The notes beneath the pieces are model-generated. The model saw nothing but the letters and a program-made list of their open reading frames with translations. It was not told where the DNA came from and ran no database searches. The position numbers were made by a program, and so were the translations under genes. Of a stretch of DNA of 60,027 nucleotides, positions 29,817-39,627 are shown piece after piece (position 1 is the stretch's first letter; each line of letters opens with the position of its first letter). The DNA is from a virus: positions 1 to 60,027 of IMG/VR virus record IMGVR_UViG_3300032315_000413; one strand, given 5' to 3'.

Positions 29817-31814
29817 CTATTCCTCGTCTTCGGGGAGTGGCGTTTGCTGGCGCAGGGCGTCCGGCGACGCGGCAGCAGACCCGAAGGCTCCGGCTCCGAT
29901 CGTGTAGCCCAAGTTTTTGCGTTCCGTTTCTTTGACCATCTCAGCTTGACGGCTGCGAAGGCGCTGCAGGATCTGAGCCTGTTCGGCGGGGTCGGTCGCA
30001 AACAGCAAGCGGCTCGCCTCGTCGCCGGTCTTGCTGCCGACACCCAAGCCCTTGGCCTTCGCCGCCAGCCAGCTTGCTGCAAATTGCGTCGGCGAGCGAA
30101 TCGCCTCGATGACCTGCGGCACGAACTCGTCCTGCTCTTGGACCTCACGCATGGCGGCACCGCGCGAGGCAGTCGGAGAGCCGAGCGTCATCTTGGAACG
30201 AGCAGAAGCGTTCTTGGCTTCCGTTTCCAAAGTCTTTATAAGCGTGTCGTATTCGGCTTGGTCGGGCGTGATCGCGCGCAGCTTGTTGCGAATGTGACCG
30301 GTGTTGACGAGGCTCGCCGCCTTGTTGGCACCATCCGTCTGTTTCATCAGTTTTTCGTCCAACGCCTGCACAGCTCCGGCGCGATAATGCTCCTGCTCGT
30401 TTTTCGAGAGGGCGCTGATTTGCTTCCTCATCTGCTCCGGCGTCATGTACGACAGCATCGCCTTGCGGCCATCTTCCATCGATTCCTGCACCGACTTTGC
30501 GTCGCTGTAGATGCTTTGAGCATCAGCAAAAAGCGGGTTGCGTTGTTTGCCGATTCGATCAAGGTTTTTGTAAGCGTCCGTAAAGTTGCTGGCGTGCGCT
30601 GCTCCGCTGCGCCACAAACCATCCTTGACCTCGCGCAGCCCGCGAATAAATGCGTGCCATTCGGCAGTGTTCATGTCGATAGGGAACTCAACATCGACGA
30701 TGTTTCCCTCATTGTCTTTCTTAAACTTAAAGAACTCGCGCGGAGGCTTGCCCACATTGAGCGGGTCCGTGGTGTAGACCTTTCGGGCTGCTGCAGACGC
30801 TTTTTCAAGTTCATCTTTTGGGATAAGCTGCAAGATGTCGGAGACGTCTCTGCCCATCATATTGATGGGAGCTGCGTAAGCCCTTTCATACATTGGAGCG
30901 GATTGCTGCTTCAGCACCGCGTCGATGTCGGCCGCTTTTTGGACGTAGTCTCCGGCACCCGTGCGCGCATGCAAAGCATTGCTAACGCGCGCACCTTGAC
31001 CGCTGTGAGCCTGTTCGATCTCGCGCCGCGCTACGTTCATTCCGGCACCCGGAAGATTGGCGATGCCTTCGCCGAGCGAGGTCATGTTCGGGCCTTGCGT
31101 TGCCATCATTGACGGAATGCCAAGCGCATTCTCTTCGGCCAGCCGCGCGCCGATGTCGTCAACACTAAGGTTGTCTCGCCCCATAGACTTTAGGGCGAGA
31201 CGCTCGCCCTTTACGGAAGCAGGGAGCGTAGCTGCGTTCCAAACGCCGCGAGCCGCATCCATAACCAGAGGCATAGCGCCGCCAACAGTAAAGCCAGCAG
31301 CCGCATCTTGAGCCGCGTTCGCCAATCGATCACCAGCACCTCCCTCGCCTTGTCCAAAACCTGCAGCACCACCCGTCAGACCGCCGACAGTCGCCGTGCG
31401 CGCAGGAACCGGCATACGTTCAAATTGCGCGCTGAGGCTAGCCAAACCACGCTCGGCTGCTTGCGGGGCAAAGCGCGAGATAGCAGAACGCGCAAGGCCG
31501 ACAGGGCCGGTTAGCGCCAAACCTCCAAGACCCTCTGTCAGAAACGAGCCGACCGGATTTTCGCGGTTGAATGCCGCGACCTGACCGCGCTCGTCTTCAA
31601 GGGCTGTGTCGTAGTCCTCGCCAAGCGCCGAGCGGATGCCCGCAATAGCCTCGTCTCCAAAACCCAGCGTCGCCCCTTGAAACAGCGAGCGGCCCGTGTT
31701 CTTGAGGTTAGTGGCAGGCGTCGGGTCGGGGCGTGTGCGGCGTCCCGGTGTCGCCACGCCGCTCTTGGCGCGCAGCTTGTCAAGTTCTGTTTGCTCTTCG
31801 GGGGTCAAAGCCAT
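29817..31814 (-). CDS. Internal virion (ejection) protein
   Basis: 665 residues, no membrane or enzyme motif. It begins MALTPEEQTELDKLRAKSGV and is helical, with a Gly/Ala-rich middle (GGLTGGAAGFGQGEGG). Large helical genes next to a second giant (31815-35108) at the end of the late operon resemble the internal DNA-ejection proteins of podoviruses (gp7/16/20 or gp14-16 type). Assignment is by context and length; no enzymatic domain was seen. Confidence 0.55.
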   Translation of the reverse strand: MALTPEEQTELDKLRAKSGVATPGRRTRPDPTPATNLKNTGRSLFQGATLGFGDEAIAGIRSALGEDYDTALEDERGQVAAFNRENPVGSFLTEGLGGLALTGPVGLARSAISRFAPQAAERGLASLSAQFERMPVPARTATVGGLTGGAAGFGQGEGGAGDRLANAAQDAAAGFTVGGAMPLVMDAARGVWNAATLPASVKGERLALKSMGRDNLSVDDIGARLAEENALGIPSMMATQGPNMTSLGEGIANLPGAGMNVARREIEQAHSGQGARVSNALHARTGAGDYVQKAADIDAVLKQQSAPMYERAYAAPINMMGRDVSDILQLIPKDELEKASAAARKVYTTDPLNVGKPPREFFKFKKDNEGNIVDVEFPIDMNTAEWHAFIRGLREVKDGLWRSGAAHASNFTDAYKNLDRIGKQRNPLFADAQSIYSDAKSVQESMEDGRKAMLSYMTPEQMRKQISALSKNEQEHYRAGAVQALDEKLMKQTDGANKAASLVNTGHIRNKLRAITPDQAEYDTLIKTLETEAKNASARSKMTLGSPTASRGAAMREVQEQDEFVPQVIEAIRSPTQFAASWLAAKAKGLGVGSKTGDEASRLLFATDPAEQAQILQRLRSRQAEMVKETERKNLGYTIGAGAFGSAAASPDALRQQTPLPEDEE

Positions 31815-34800
31815 TTACTTGCCCTCGCGCTTTTCGAGGTCTTTCATGCGGAAGTACTCCTGCCAAGTCATCCGGTTCTCGACGAGCTTGTACGGAAGTT
31901 GGCCGCGCCTAGCGTTCGTAACTGGGACCGCGAGCGGATTGGCGTTTTTGTACTCATCCCAAGCCGACTGCGCGCCTTGCATTGTGCGGTTTGCCGCGAA
32001 GTACGCGCGGTCGAACTCGGCCTTCTGCTTGAGATTGGCAGCGGCACGCAGGCGGTAGTCGATGATCTGGTCGTTGGCTGCTTTGCTTTTCTCAATAGAA
32101 GGCTGCTGGGCGACCAACTGCTTGGCGTCAAAGTCGGACACGGCACCCGTTCCGGCTACGCGCCCGAGGGGTGCGATCTCCGCCGTGATGGACTCCATGC
32201 GTTGGAGTGTGTCGCTGCCAAGCACCACGCCTTGTTTGATCAGCGGAATGTTGAGGGCGGCACCGCCCGTGTTGGCGCGACCGGACAGGGCCTTCCACTC
32301 GCCGAGCAAGTCTTCGACGCGGGTTGCCTGATCGATGTCGCCCTGCCGGTCGGCATCCTGCTTCAGAAAATCAGCTTGAAACCTGACCAGCAGCTCTTCG
32401 CGCTTTTTCGGGCTAAGACCACGCCACGGCAAGGTCGTCAGCGCAGGCACGTTAAGTTGGCGCGCCGTCTGAGCGATCTCGGCGGGGTCCCCCGCCTCGG
32501 CTGGCTTGGTCCGATAGGGGCTGGCCGCAGGCGTCGCACCGGGGGCGCTAGGGGCTTCGCTGGCGGGCGCAGGCGTCGTCGGGGCAGGACGCTCGGCCCC
32601 CGGCTGCGGGGGCGTGCCCGCGGTCGCCGCAGGAGCGGCGCGAAGGGTGCCGGGGCGCGGTGTGCGAGCCTCAAAGTCCTCGCGCTGCTTGGCGACGTAA
32701 TCCTCGATGAACGCAGGCTGGTCTTCTTCATGGATGTTGGCTGCTGCCACGCGGGCGGCTCGACGCCAAGTCGGCTCCAAGCGTCCCACGAGCGCGTCCC
32801 ACTGCGCGCCTTGCGCTGCCTCGGCGGTCGTGCGCGCTGTCTCTGCGGCCTGTTGACGGACGCCAAGATTGCCCTCGGAAATCGTCCGTGTCAGATCGCG
32901 CTGCGCGGCACGATCAGCAGCCGTTTGCTCCATCTGCGCCTTGCGGTCAGTCGCCGCCTGCCGGTCGCGCAGCACGCCCGCGATGCTCGTCAGGCGGTCG
33001 CGCTCGGACTGCGTCAGTTCCTTGCGGTTCTCGCGGCTCATGTCGAGCTGGATTTTGGCGAGTTCGCGCCGCGCCTGCCGTTCAGCGCTGTCGCGTTGGT
33101 CAGCGCCCCGGTCCATGTAGCCGACGCCCTGCGCGAACGCACGGCCCAGCGATTGGCTGTCGGAGTTCGCCATGCCGACGCCGAGGTCCGACAGGTTGCG
33201 CCGCCAGTCGCCGCCCTTGGGCTGGTATTCCTTCATTAGGTCGGCAAGCGCACGCGACTCACCCTCGCGCGCGGCGCGCATCTCGTTGGGGTCTGGTGCC
33301 TGCATCAGGCGGCGTGCATACTCCTGCTCAAGGTCCATGCCGCTCATCTGCGCCGGTTGCGGGCGCGCGGGTGCTGCCGGAGCGGCAGGACGCGGTGCTG
33401 CAGCCGGGAGATGCGGGATCATCGTCGGAGCGATCTGCGACGGCATGTTCGCGGCACCGCCAACAGTCACAGGCGGCTGCGCTTGCGCGTTCATCACCAT
33501 CGGCGACTGCTGCGGATTGTTGCTCGGCATGATGCCTGCGGCACCGCCCATTTGTGCCAACGTGCGTGCGCCCTCTTCCGGTGTCATCTGATACGGCATT
33601 GTCACCGGACGCGGGCTGGGCGTCGGAGGCGGCAGGCGCATCAGGTCCGCGCTAAACTGCGGCGACGTTTCGGCGGTCATTTGCTGGTCGCGTGCGCCAT
33701 CTTCTGCGCGTCGCAAAATGCCGTTGATGCTGTCATCTTCCAGCACCGGCAATGTTTTTTCGTCAATGCCCATGCGACCGCCGACATCAAAGCGCGCCAG
33801 CCCGCCGCTGCGGTAGTTCTTGCGCGTTGACGGTGCCGTGTTGACCTGCGCCATCGGCTCCTTGTAGTTCTGCGAGGTGAACGACGTCCCCGGCTGGCTG
33901 TACATCGCGCGCAGGCGGGCGATCGTGTCGGCAGGAAGCTCGCGCCCCGGCTCGGGCTTGGAGGCTTTGCCGCCGTCGGCAAGGTAGCTACCGCCGCCAA
34001 AGAAATTAAAATCGTCGGCAATGCCGCCTGAACCAAGGCCACCGCCGCTGAACAGATCTCCGATGCTGTAATCACCGCCGCCAAAGAACCCAAGATCGTC
34101 AGCAATACCGCCAATCCCAATGCCACCGCCCGTGGAATTAGAACTTCCGCCGCCGCCAAACAACCCGCCAAGGCCGCTCAACGCTGACGATCCGGCACTG
34201 ATCAAGCCGCCGATGCCGCTCTGGACGTTCGGATTGAGTGCGGCAAGACCTGCCGACAAACCGTCTTTCCACGGGTTGTTCGGTGTCGATGTGAGAGCTT
34301 GCGAACCCATGCCTTTGGTGCCAGCGTTGATCAGGTTGGCGCTAATGTCCCACGGGTACTGGCGCTGCGCGAAGCCTTCCGTGCCAAGCACCTTCGCATT
34401 GTCAAGCTGCGTAGCGCGCCAATCTTTTGCCAATTGCGGCTGCAACGCTGCCAGCGAGGTCTGCTGCGTAATGTCGCTACGACCAAGCTGGTTGTTGAGG
34501 TTCGACTGCTGCTGCGCGTTGCTGAAGCCTTGCTGGTTAAGGCTGGCGTTCAGATCTTGCAACGACCGCGCGCGTTTGTCGTTGGCAAGTTCGAGTGCGA
34601 TTTGCGAGCGGTCGCCAAATCCCGACATGTTCTGAGCAGCACCGGCACGGTCAGCGTTCTCAGCGCGGTTCGCCGCCTGCGTCGCGTAGTCCATCGTGTT
34701 CGCCGTGACGAGCTGCTGCCACGGGTTCATGTTGTTGGTGATGGCCTGTGTCGCCGCACCGGGGTTGGCGTTCCAGTTAGCGCCGCCCTGCATGTTGGCG

Positions 34801-35108
34801 AGCTGGTTGCTCAAGCCGCCGAAGGTCTCCGCCGTCTGTCCGATGACGTTGCCGACCGTCGGATCAGTCGCGGCGCTCCCCAGCATCTGCTGGTAGGTCT
34901 TGATCCAATTGTTGGCGTCGTAGGGCTGCGCGCCCGCCGTGTTGGCGATGGCCGTTCCCTGATTGTAGATGCCCTGCGCGCCGCTGGAGAGGAACTGCGG
35001 CGTCGTCGTCACAGTGCTGGTCTGCGGCGCACTCGTCGCATAGCCGAGTGCTGCTGCGCCCAGCGGTGCCGCAGACTGCAAGAAGTTGCCCCAGTTGAAA
35101 TCGGCCAT
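31815..35108 (-). CDS. Large internal virion protein
   Basis: 1097 residues. N-terminal helical/Asn-Gln-rich half, then a Gly-rich duplicated block (IADDLGFFGGGDYSIGDLF and IADDFNFFGGGSYLADGG), motifs YLADGGKASKPEPG, YRSGGLARFDVGGRMG, a Pro-rich linker, and a long helical C-terminal region (LQRMESITAEIAPLG, KAANDQIIDYRL). It resembles podovirus internal/ejection proteins with lytic or membrane-active roles, though no lytic motif is apparent. The next gene begins immediately after its stop. Confidence 0.6.
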   Translation of the reverse strand: MADFNWGNFLQSAAPLGAAALGYATSAPQTSTVTTTPQFLSSGAQGIYNQGTAIANTAGAQPYDANNWIKTYQQMLGSAATDPTVGNVIGQTAETFGGLSNQLANMQGGANWNANPGAATQAITNNMNPWQQLVTANTMDYATQAANRAENADRAGAAQNMSGFGDRSQIALELANDKRARSLQDLNASLNQQGFSNAQQQSNLNNQLGRSDITQQTSLAALQPQLAKDWRATQLDNAKVLGTEGFAQRQYPWDISANLINAGTKGMGSQALTSTPNNPWKDGLSAGLAALNPNVQSGIGGLISAGSSALSGLGGLFGGGGSSNSTGGGIGIGGIADDLGFFGGGDYSIGDLFSGGGLGSGGIADDFNFFGGGSYLADGGKASKPEPGRELPADTIARLRAMYSQPGTSFTSQNYKEPMAQVNTAPSTRKNYRSGGLARFDVGGRMGIDEKTLPVLEDDSINGILRRAEDGARDQQMTAETSPQFSADLMRLPPPTPSPRPVTMPYQMTPEEGARTLAQMGGAAGIMPSNNPQQSPMVMNAQAQPPVTVGGAANMPSQIAPTMIPHLPAAAPRPAAPAAPARPQPAQMSGMDLEQEYARRLMQAPDPNEMRAAREGESRALADLMKEYQPKGGDWRRNLSDLGVGMANSDSQSLGRAFAQGVGYMDRGADQRDSAERQARRELAKIQLDMSRENRKELTQSERDRLTSIAGVLRDRQAATDRKAQMEQTAADRAAQRDLTRTISEGNLGVRQQAAETARTTAEAAQGAQWDALVGRLEPTWRRAARVAAANIHEEDQPAFIEDYVAKQREDFEARTPRPGTLRAAPAATAGTPPQPGAERPAPTTPAPASEAPSAPGATPAASPYRTKPAEAGDPAEIAQTARQLNVPALTTLPWRGLSPKKREELLVRFQADFLKQDADRQGDIDQATRVEDLLGEWKALSGRANTGGAALNIPLIKQGVVLGSDTLQRMESITAEIAPLGRVAGTGAVSDFDAKQLVAQQPSIEKSKAANDQIIDYRLRAAANLKQKAEFDRAYFAANRTMQGAQSAWDEYKNANPLAVPVTNARRGQLPYKLVENRMTWQEYFRMKDLEKREGK

Positions 35109-35117
35109 GTTTAACTC

Positions 35118-36971
35118 CTACGCCTTCGGGGGCGGCAAGCCGCCCAGCTTCTTGCGATACTGGTCGCGCGTCGATGTCACGAGGTCGGCGAGCTTCTTGG
35201 CCCCAGCATTGCTGGAGCCGTCGCCGAGCGCCGCGACGACATCTGCCGGGATGACGTACTCGTCGATCGACAGCATCGCCGGGACGTCGTCGCTGCGCCC
35301 GTCGCCTTGACCGTGAACCTGCGTCCCCATGTTGTAGTGGTGCGGGTTGTTCCCCGGCTCGAGTGATCCGAGGCCACCCATCGCCATGTTTTGGCGTTGC
35401 ACCGCTGGCATCGCCTCATATCGCGACCACGGGTCGTAGCCGAGTTGGTCAGCGTCGGCGTTGACGCGGTCCCACGGCTCGATGCGGTAACGCTCGTCGT
35501 TCAGCCCGCCGCTGGCAAACTTGCGCGGCTGCTGACGCGCGAGGCCACCCATCGCGTAGAGTGCTTGCATGAATTGGTCGCTGTTCATGTCGTCTGCTCC
35601 AATGCGCCCGCCGTTTGCTTCGCCGCCTGTACCGCCGCCGATGCCGTCGCCTGCGCCGGATGTGTTGCCACCGCCGTCAGTGCCCCCGCCGCCTGTCGGG
35701 CCTTCGCCGCCTGTCGGGCCTGTTGTCGTGTCCGTCGTGGTCGTGTCTGTCGTGGTCGTGTCCGTCGTGGTCGTGTCATCCGTCGTGCGTGCTTGGTCTG
35801 CGCGCTCACTAGCGTCCATTGCTGCGGCAGCATTTGCGGCAGCAGCTTCAGCCGCCGACCGCGCCGCCTCGCCGACTGTGCCGCCGCCATACGAGATACC
35901 GCCAATCGTGCTGCCGTTGTCCCAAGGTGTGACGCCTGTGTTAAGATAATCCGCAAAACTCTGCATCGTCGGGAAGTTGCCGTAGGCACCGGGAGTTGCG
36001 GCACCGTAGCCGTCAACGCTGCCGAGGCCACGGTCGATTGCGCGCGTGCCATATGCACCGCGCATGTCAGCCGCGAGTGCTGCTGCGGCATCGGCTTTAG
36101 CCTGTTCGCGGGCAGCGATCTGCGCCGCCGTCATGTTTTCTTCGGTGTTCGGCGCAACGTACCCACCCTTCGGGTCGAAAGATCCGCCAACACGCGAGCC
36201 GCCCCAGCCGCCAAGTTGACTGCCAAGGAAACCACCAATTGGACCGCCTAAGAGCGTACCAGCGATTCCGCCAAGAATGGAACCGCCCGTGCGGCCAATC
36301 GTTGCCCCGGCTGGCGCACCCGCTGCCGTTCGACCGAGAGCGCCACCGATAGCACTGCCAAGCGGCACCCCTGAAAGACCACCAATCACATTTCCAGCAA
36401 GACCAGCCATGCCGATGTCGGTCCCGACACCTGTGCCGCCCACGCCGTAGGTGCCGCCAAGGCCGGTGCCTGCAAAGCCGCCCCAGTCGGTGCTTGACGG
36501 CGTACCGCCAGCAGTCGCGTTGCTCCCGGTTCCGCCGTCGCCACCGCCATAGCCGGTGTTGATGTAGTAGCCATTGGCGTCCAGCGTCGGGCGGTTGGCG
36601 TTCGCAGCAGCCCCCGCATCGCTGCCAACACCGCTGCTGCCGTAGCCGCCAAGACCCGATCCACCACCAAGCGACCAACTGCCGCCGGGGCCAAGCGACC
36701 AGTTTCCAGCGGGTCCAAGCGTCCACTCACCCGTCGCGCCACTGCTCGCAGGAAGGCCAAAATTCGACCGCTGGATGCCTGCCGCGAGCGTCTGGCCGAC
36801 ATTGCCCCCAAGCATCGGCGATCGCCCCTGCAGGCGTCCCAAACCCTCGTAGTGCGAGCGCCCAGACGGCGACACGCCAAGATCCACCATCGAGCGCACA
36901 TCGGGATTGGCCGCGAGATAGTAGCCTTCGTCAAAACCGAGATTGCTGCTGGGGACGATCGTGCCGCTCAT
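35118..36971 (-). CDS. Gly-rich virion protein with NPDV-adhesin start and GEYVIPADVV end
   Basis: 617 residues. The N terminus FDEGYYLAANPDV...HYEGLGRLQGRSP is a repeat unit common in secreted adhesin-like proteins. The middle is Gly/Ala-rich with glycine-zipper segments (GGIAGTLLGGPIGGFLGSQL), followed by tandem DTTTT (see repeat). The C terminus PAMLSIDEYVIPADVVAALG, then GSSNAGAKKLADLV, is a phage tail/virion domain frequently seen with GG motifs. Glycine zippers suggest membrane insertion during DNA entry; inference. Confidence 0.6.
   Translation of the reverse strand: MSGTIVPSSNLGFDEGYYLAANPDVRSMVDLGVSPSGRSHYEGLGRLQGRSPMLGGNVGQTLAAGIQRSNFGLPASSGATGEWTLGPAGNWSLGPGGSWSLGGGSGLGGYGSSGVGSDAGAAANANRPTLDANGYYINTGYGGGDGGTGSNATAGGTPSSTDWGGFAGTGLGGTYGVGGTGVGTDIGMAGLAGNVIGGLSGVPLGSAIGGALGRTAAGAPAGATIGRTGGSILGGIAGTLLGGPIGGFLGSQLGGWGGSRVGGSFDPKGGYVAPNTEENMTAAQIAAREQAKADAAAALAADMRGAYGTRAIDRGLGSVDGYGAATPGAYGNFPTMQSFADYLNTGVTPWDNGSTIGGISYGGGTVGEAARSAAEAAAANAAAAMDASERADQARTTDDTTTTDTTTTDTTTTDTTTGPTGGEGPTGGGGTDGGGNTSGAGDGIGGGTGGEANGGRIGADDMNSDQFMQALYAMGGLARQQPRKFASGGLNDERYRIEPWDRVNADADQLGYDPWSRYEAMPAVQRQNMAMGGLGSLEPGNNPHHYNMGTQVHGQGDGRSDDVPAMLSIDEYVIPADVVAALGDGSSNAGAKKLADLVTSTRDQYRKKLGGLPPPKA
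35729..35773 (-). repeat. 15-bp tandem repeat encoding DTTTT
   Basis: Three copies of TGTCCGTCGTGGTCG on the + strand (35729, 35744 with one change, 35759), encoding DTTTT/DTTTTD on the - strand. A flexible Thr/Asp linker; such repeats vary in copy number. Confidence 0.75.
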
Positions 36972-37306
36972 GTCACCACCGATGCGTCAGTTACGCGCCG
37001 CCAGACTGTGCCGTCGCTATAGACCGGGACTGCCCCGCCGCTGGCATTGGAGCAGAACACAAGCCTTGCCCCGGCGTTCTGTGTCAGCGCAGGCTTGTAG
37101 CGATAGGTGCCGCTCGCCGTCAGATACCCGTTGAGGCCGCTCACCGTAGAGGGCACCAGCACGACCGCGTCGTTTTGCGTCAGGTTGTCGCGGTCGGCCT
37201 GTTGAATGTAGCGCTCCAAAGTCCGCACAAGTTCGTTCGCCCACTGTAAGAAGGCGGGCGGGATACCCTGATCGTCGGGCGGCAATGGGAGGCGCGGGAT
37301 CGTCAT
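36968..37306 (-). CDS. Virion-associated protein
   Basis: 112 residues: helical N-terminal part with FLQWANELVRTLERYIQQAD and a beta-rich C terminus (YRYKPALTQNAGARL, VYSDGTVWRRVTD). Resembles a small fibre-linked or chaperone-type protein. ATGA overlap with the Gly-rich gene and with the upstream DNA-stabilisation gene. Confidence 0.5.
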   Translation of the reverse strand: MTIPRLPLPPDDQGIPPAFLQWANELVRTLERYIQQADRDNLTQNDAVVLVPSTVSGLNGYLTASGTYRYKPALTQNAGARLVFCSNASGGAVPVYSDGTVWRRVTDASVVT

Positions 37307-39627
37307 CGGTAGCCACCCCCTGTAATGTCAATGCGGCTCTTGCCGAGCCGGAAATAGTTGTTGCTCTGAATCGTCGCCGTCATCTGCCGTCCCTGCGCGC
37401 GAACGTCGGTCTTCTCAGTCGTCGGCGGGATCGCGTATGGGCCTTTAGCAGTGACAGGCCCATCCGGCCAACGCGACAAACCCATCGTCAGGTTCAGCGT
37501 GCCAGACTGGTTGGCGTTGACCACCCACCGCCGCACGTTCATGACCTTGTCGCCGTCGCCGATGTCGATCGGCCCCCAAGTAACGTAACGAGACAGCGTT
37601 GCGCCGTTCGCCGCGTCGGAGTTTTCCATGTAGAAGAGGGTGCCGCTGCCGTTGGTCGTGAGGGGAAAGTCGATCAACCCTCGATCCAAAGCAGCCGTCA
37701 CTGCGGCAGTTCCGACCGACCATCCGGCATTTCCATCCGCAGAAGCCTCGGGCAGATCGAGGCGGATGTAACTGTCGTTTTCGTAGGCGGTCGCTGTCGC
37801 AGAGACACTAGGATAATACCATATTAGCGCGGGATACAGTGAGTCGTAAACCCCATAAATCTTGTAATTTTGGTCGGTCGCTAGATTTCCAGCAAAGAAC
37901 TTTTTAACCGGCGAGGGCAGCGGGCGCGGAGATCCACCGTTGTAGATGTACGGCAGGAACGACGAAGTGATCCAATACGCCGTGCCATCCTGCTCGATGG
38001 CCGCGTTCGGACCCGCGAGGCCGCAGCCCTGCCCAAGCATGTCGATGGTGTACGGGTTGTCCTGCTGGCCGGTGTAGCGCAGAAAATACATCGCATAGTC
38101 GGACCATCCGAAGATGCCCGAGCGCGACTTTTTGAGGCCGACCATGATCGAGCCGATGGTCGCTGTGAAGCCGCCCGCGAGATTGGTGGCGCTCGGCACC
38201 CACTGCGTGATGTCGCCGTTCAATCCGCCGTCCGAGTTGCGGAAGCGCATCGGCGCGTAGGTATTGCGCCGGTAGAAGCCGGACGAGCCGCCGCCCGAGC
38301 CAGTGACGTTGGCTGGTCCCGACATCGCGATCTGGATCGTCGTTGGGCCAAGCGCCGCCGTCACATAATAGTTGTTGATGACGTTCACGCCGCCGACTGC
38401 TGTTAGCCCTTGGATCGCGATCTCGTCGCCCGCGACCCAGCCGTCGGCAGGCACGGTCACGTTAACGATCGGCGAGCCGCTCGTCGTCGCAATAGGTGCC
38501 GCATTGCTAAACGACGTCAACGCGCCAAGCTGCGTCGTGCCGCACGCCATGATAAAGCGTTCATTGGTAAAGACCGTGTAGGCATTGCGCTGCGGGCCGG
38601 TATCCATGCGTGCCGCGCGCTGCGACCAGTTTTGCGTCCAAGTGTAGATGGCCCCGCCAAGCGGCGTGGCGATGAGCTGCGAGCCGTTGTTGTCCAATGC
38701 CCAGATACGGGTGTTGATTGTGTCTGGTGCCGCGACGCTGTTGAGGCCAAACAGACCTGAGCCGTAGTCGCCCGAGCCGAAGCCGCCGCCTGCACCCTGC
38801 GAGTTATTGAGACCAGATTTAAGTTCAAAGCGATACGCGATGTTGAACCCGCCGCCGCTGCCGGTCGCGTTGGCGTTGGTGCGCGACAGAACTTGGAACG
38901 TGTCCGCGCTCGGCACCGCCGTCACGACGTAGGGCTTGCCAATGCTGTAGGTTGGCGTACCGCCACCTTGGCCGGTTGCAGTTGGACGCGCGTTGTGGTA
39001 GACGTAGAAGTTGCTCGCGTCCGTAACAGACGTCATGTAGATGCCCGACAGCGTCACCCCGTTGATGGCGGTCGCTCCCGAGATTACGATCTCATCGCCG
39101 CTGCTCATCGAATGGCTCGAGAGTGTGCAGAGAACGCGGTTGGTGCCAGCCAGAACATAGAACGGATTGCTGCTGAACGATCCACTGCCACCGCTCAGGC
39201 GCACGTTGTTGAACGTCGTGTCACCGCGAATGACGACCGTGTCGCCGGTCGCCGCTTGGTGGTTCGTGCAAGTGATCGTGACGTTGCCCGAGCCGGTCGA
39301 AGTTGCAATGGGGCCAGAGCCGGTCAGCACGCCATTGCAGCGTTCCGGCGTGATGTTGTAGAGCGTGCCGTCCGCGAAGACCTGCAACTTCGTGCTGGTG
39401 CCGATCGCCGCGTAAATGTTGCCCGCCGTGTCGGCCCAAGAGAACAGCCCGCGCGCGATGCCGCTAAACGTACTGCCGTCGTTCACCGCAGCCGTGTACC
39501 CGCCCAGCGACTGCGCCTTGCCGCGCACCCAGCGAATCCACTGGGTGTCGGTGGCGTAGCCTTCCGCCGCGTAGGCAGGGTCGTCTTTGACGACCCCCGG
39601 CTTGTATGGGACGTCGGTCAGCGCCAT
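37303..39627 (-). CDS. P22 gp10-like DNA-stabilisation / tail hub protein
   Basis: 774 residues. It starts ALTDVPYKPGVVKDDPAYAA and continues SLGGYTAAVNDGSTFSGIAR and GLFSWADTAGNIYAAIGTST, the pattern of the podovirus packaged-DNA-stabilisation (gp10-like) family, rich in beta sheets. ATG 39627 lies ten bases before the upstream stop. It is followed by tail and fibre genes, as expected. Confidence 0.75.
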   Translation of the reverse strand: MALTDVPYKPGVVKDDPAYAAEGYATDTQWIRWVRGKAQSLGGYTAAVNDGSTFSGIARGLFSWADTAGNIYAAIGTSTKLQVFADGTLYNITPERCNGVLTGSGPIATSTGSGNVTITCTNHQAATGDTVVIRGDTTFNNVRLSGGSGSFSSNPFYVLAGTNRVLCTLSSHSMSSGDEIVISGATAINGVTLSGIYMTSVTDASNFYVYHNARPTATGQGGGTPTYSIGKPYVVTAVPSADTFQVLSRTNANATGSGGGFNIAYRFELKSGLNNSQGAGGGFGSGDYGSGLFGLNSVAAPDTINTRIWALDNNGSQLIATPLGGAIYTWTQNWSQRAARMDTGPQRNAYTVFTNERFIMACGTTQLGALTSFSNAAPIATTSGSPIVNVTVPADGWVAGDEIAIQGLTAVGGVNVINNYYVTAALGPTTIQIAMSGPANVTGSGGGSSGFYRRNTYAPMRFRNSDGGLNGDITQWVPSATNLAGGFTATIGSIMVGLKKSRSGIFGWSDYAMYFLRYTGQQDNPYTIDMLGQGCGLAGPNAAIEQDGTAYWITSSFLPYIYNGGSPRPLPSPVKKFFAGNLATDQNYKIYGVYDSLYPALIWYYPSVSATATAYENDSYIRLDLPEASADGNAGWSVGTAAVTAALDRGLIDFPLTTNGSGTLFYMENSDAANGATLSRYVTWGPIDIGDGDKVMNVRRWVVNANQSGTLNLTMGLSRWPDGPVTAKGPYAIPPTTEKTDVRAQGRQMTATIQSNNYFRLGKSRIDITGGGYR

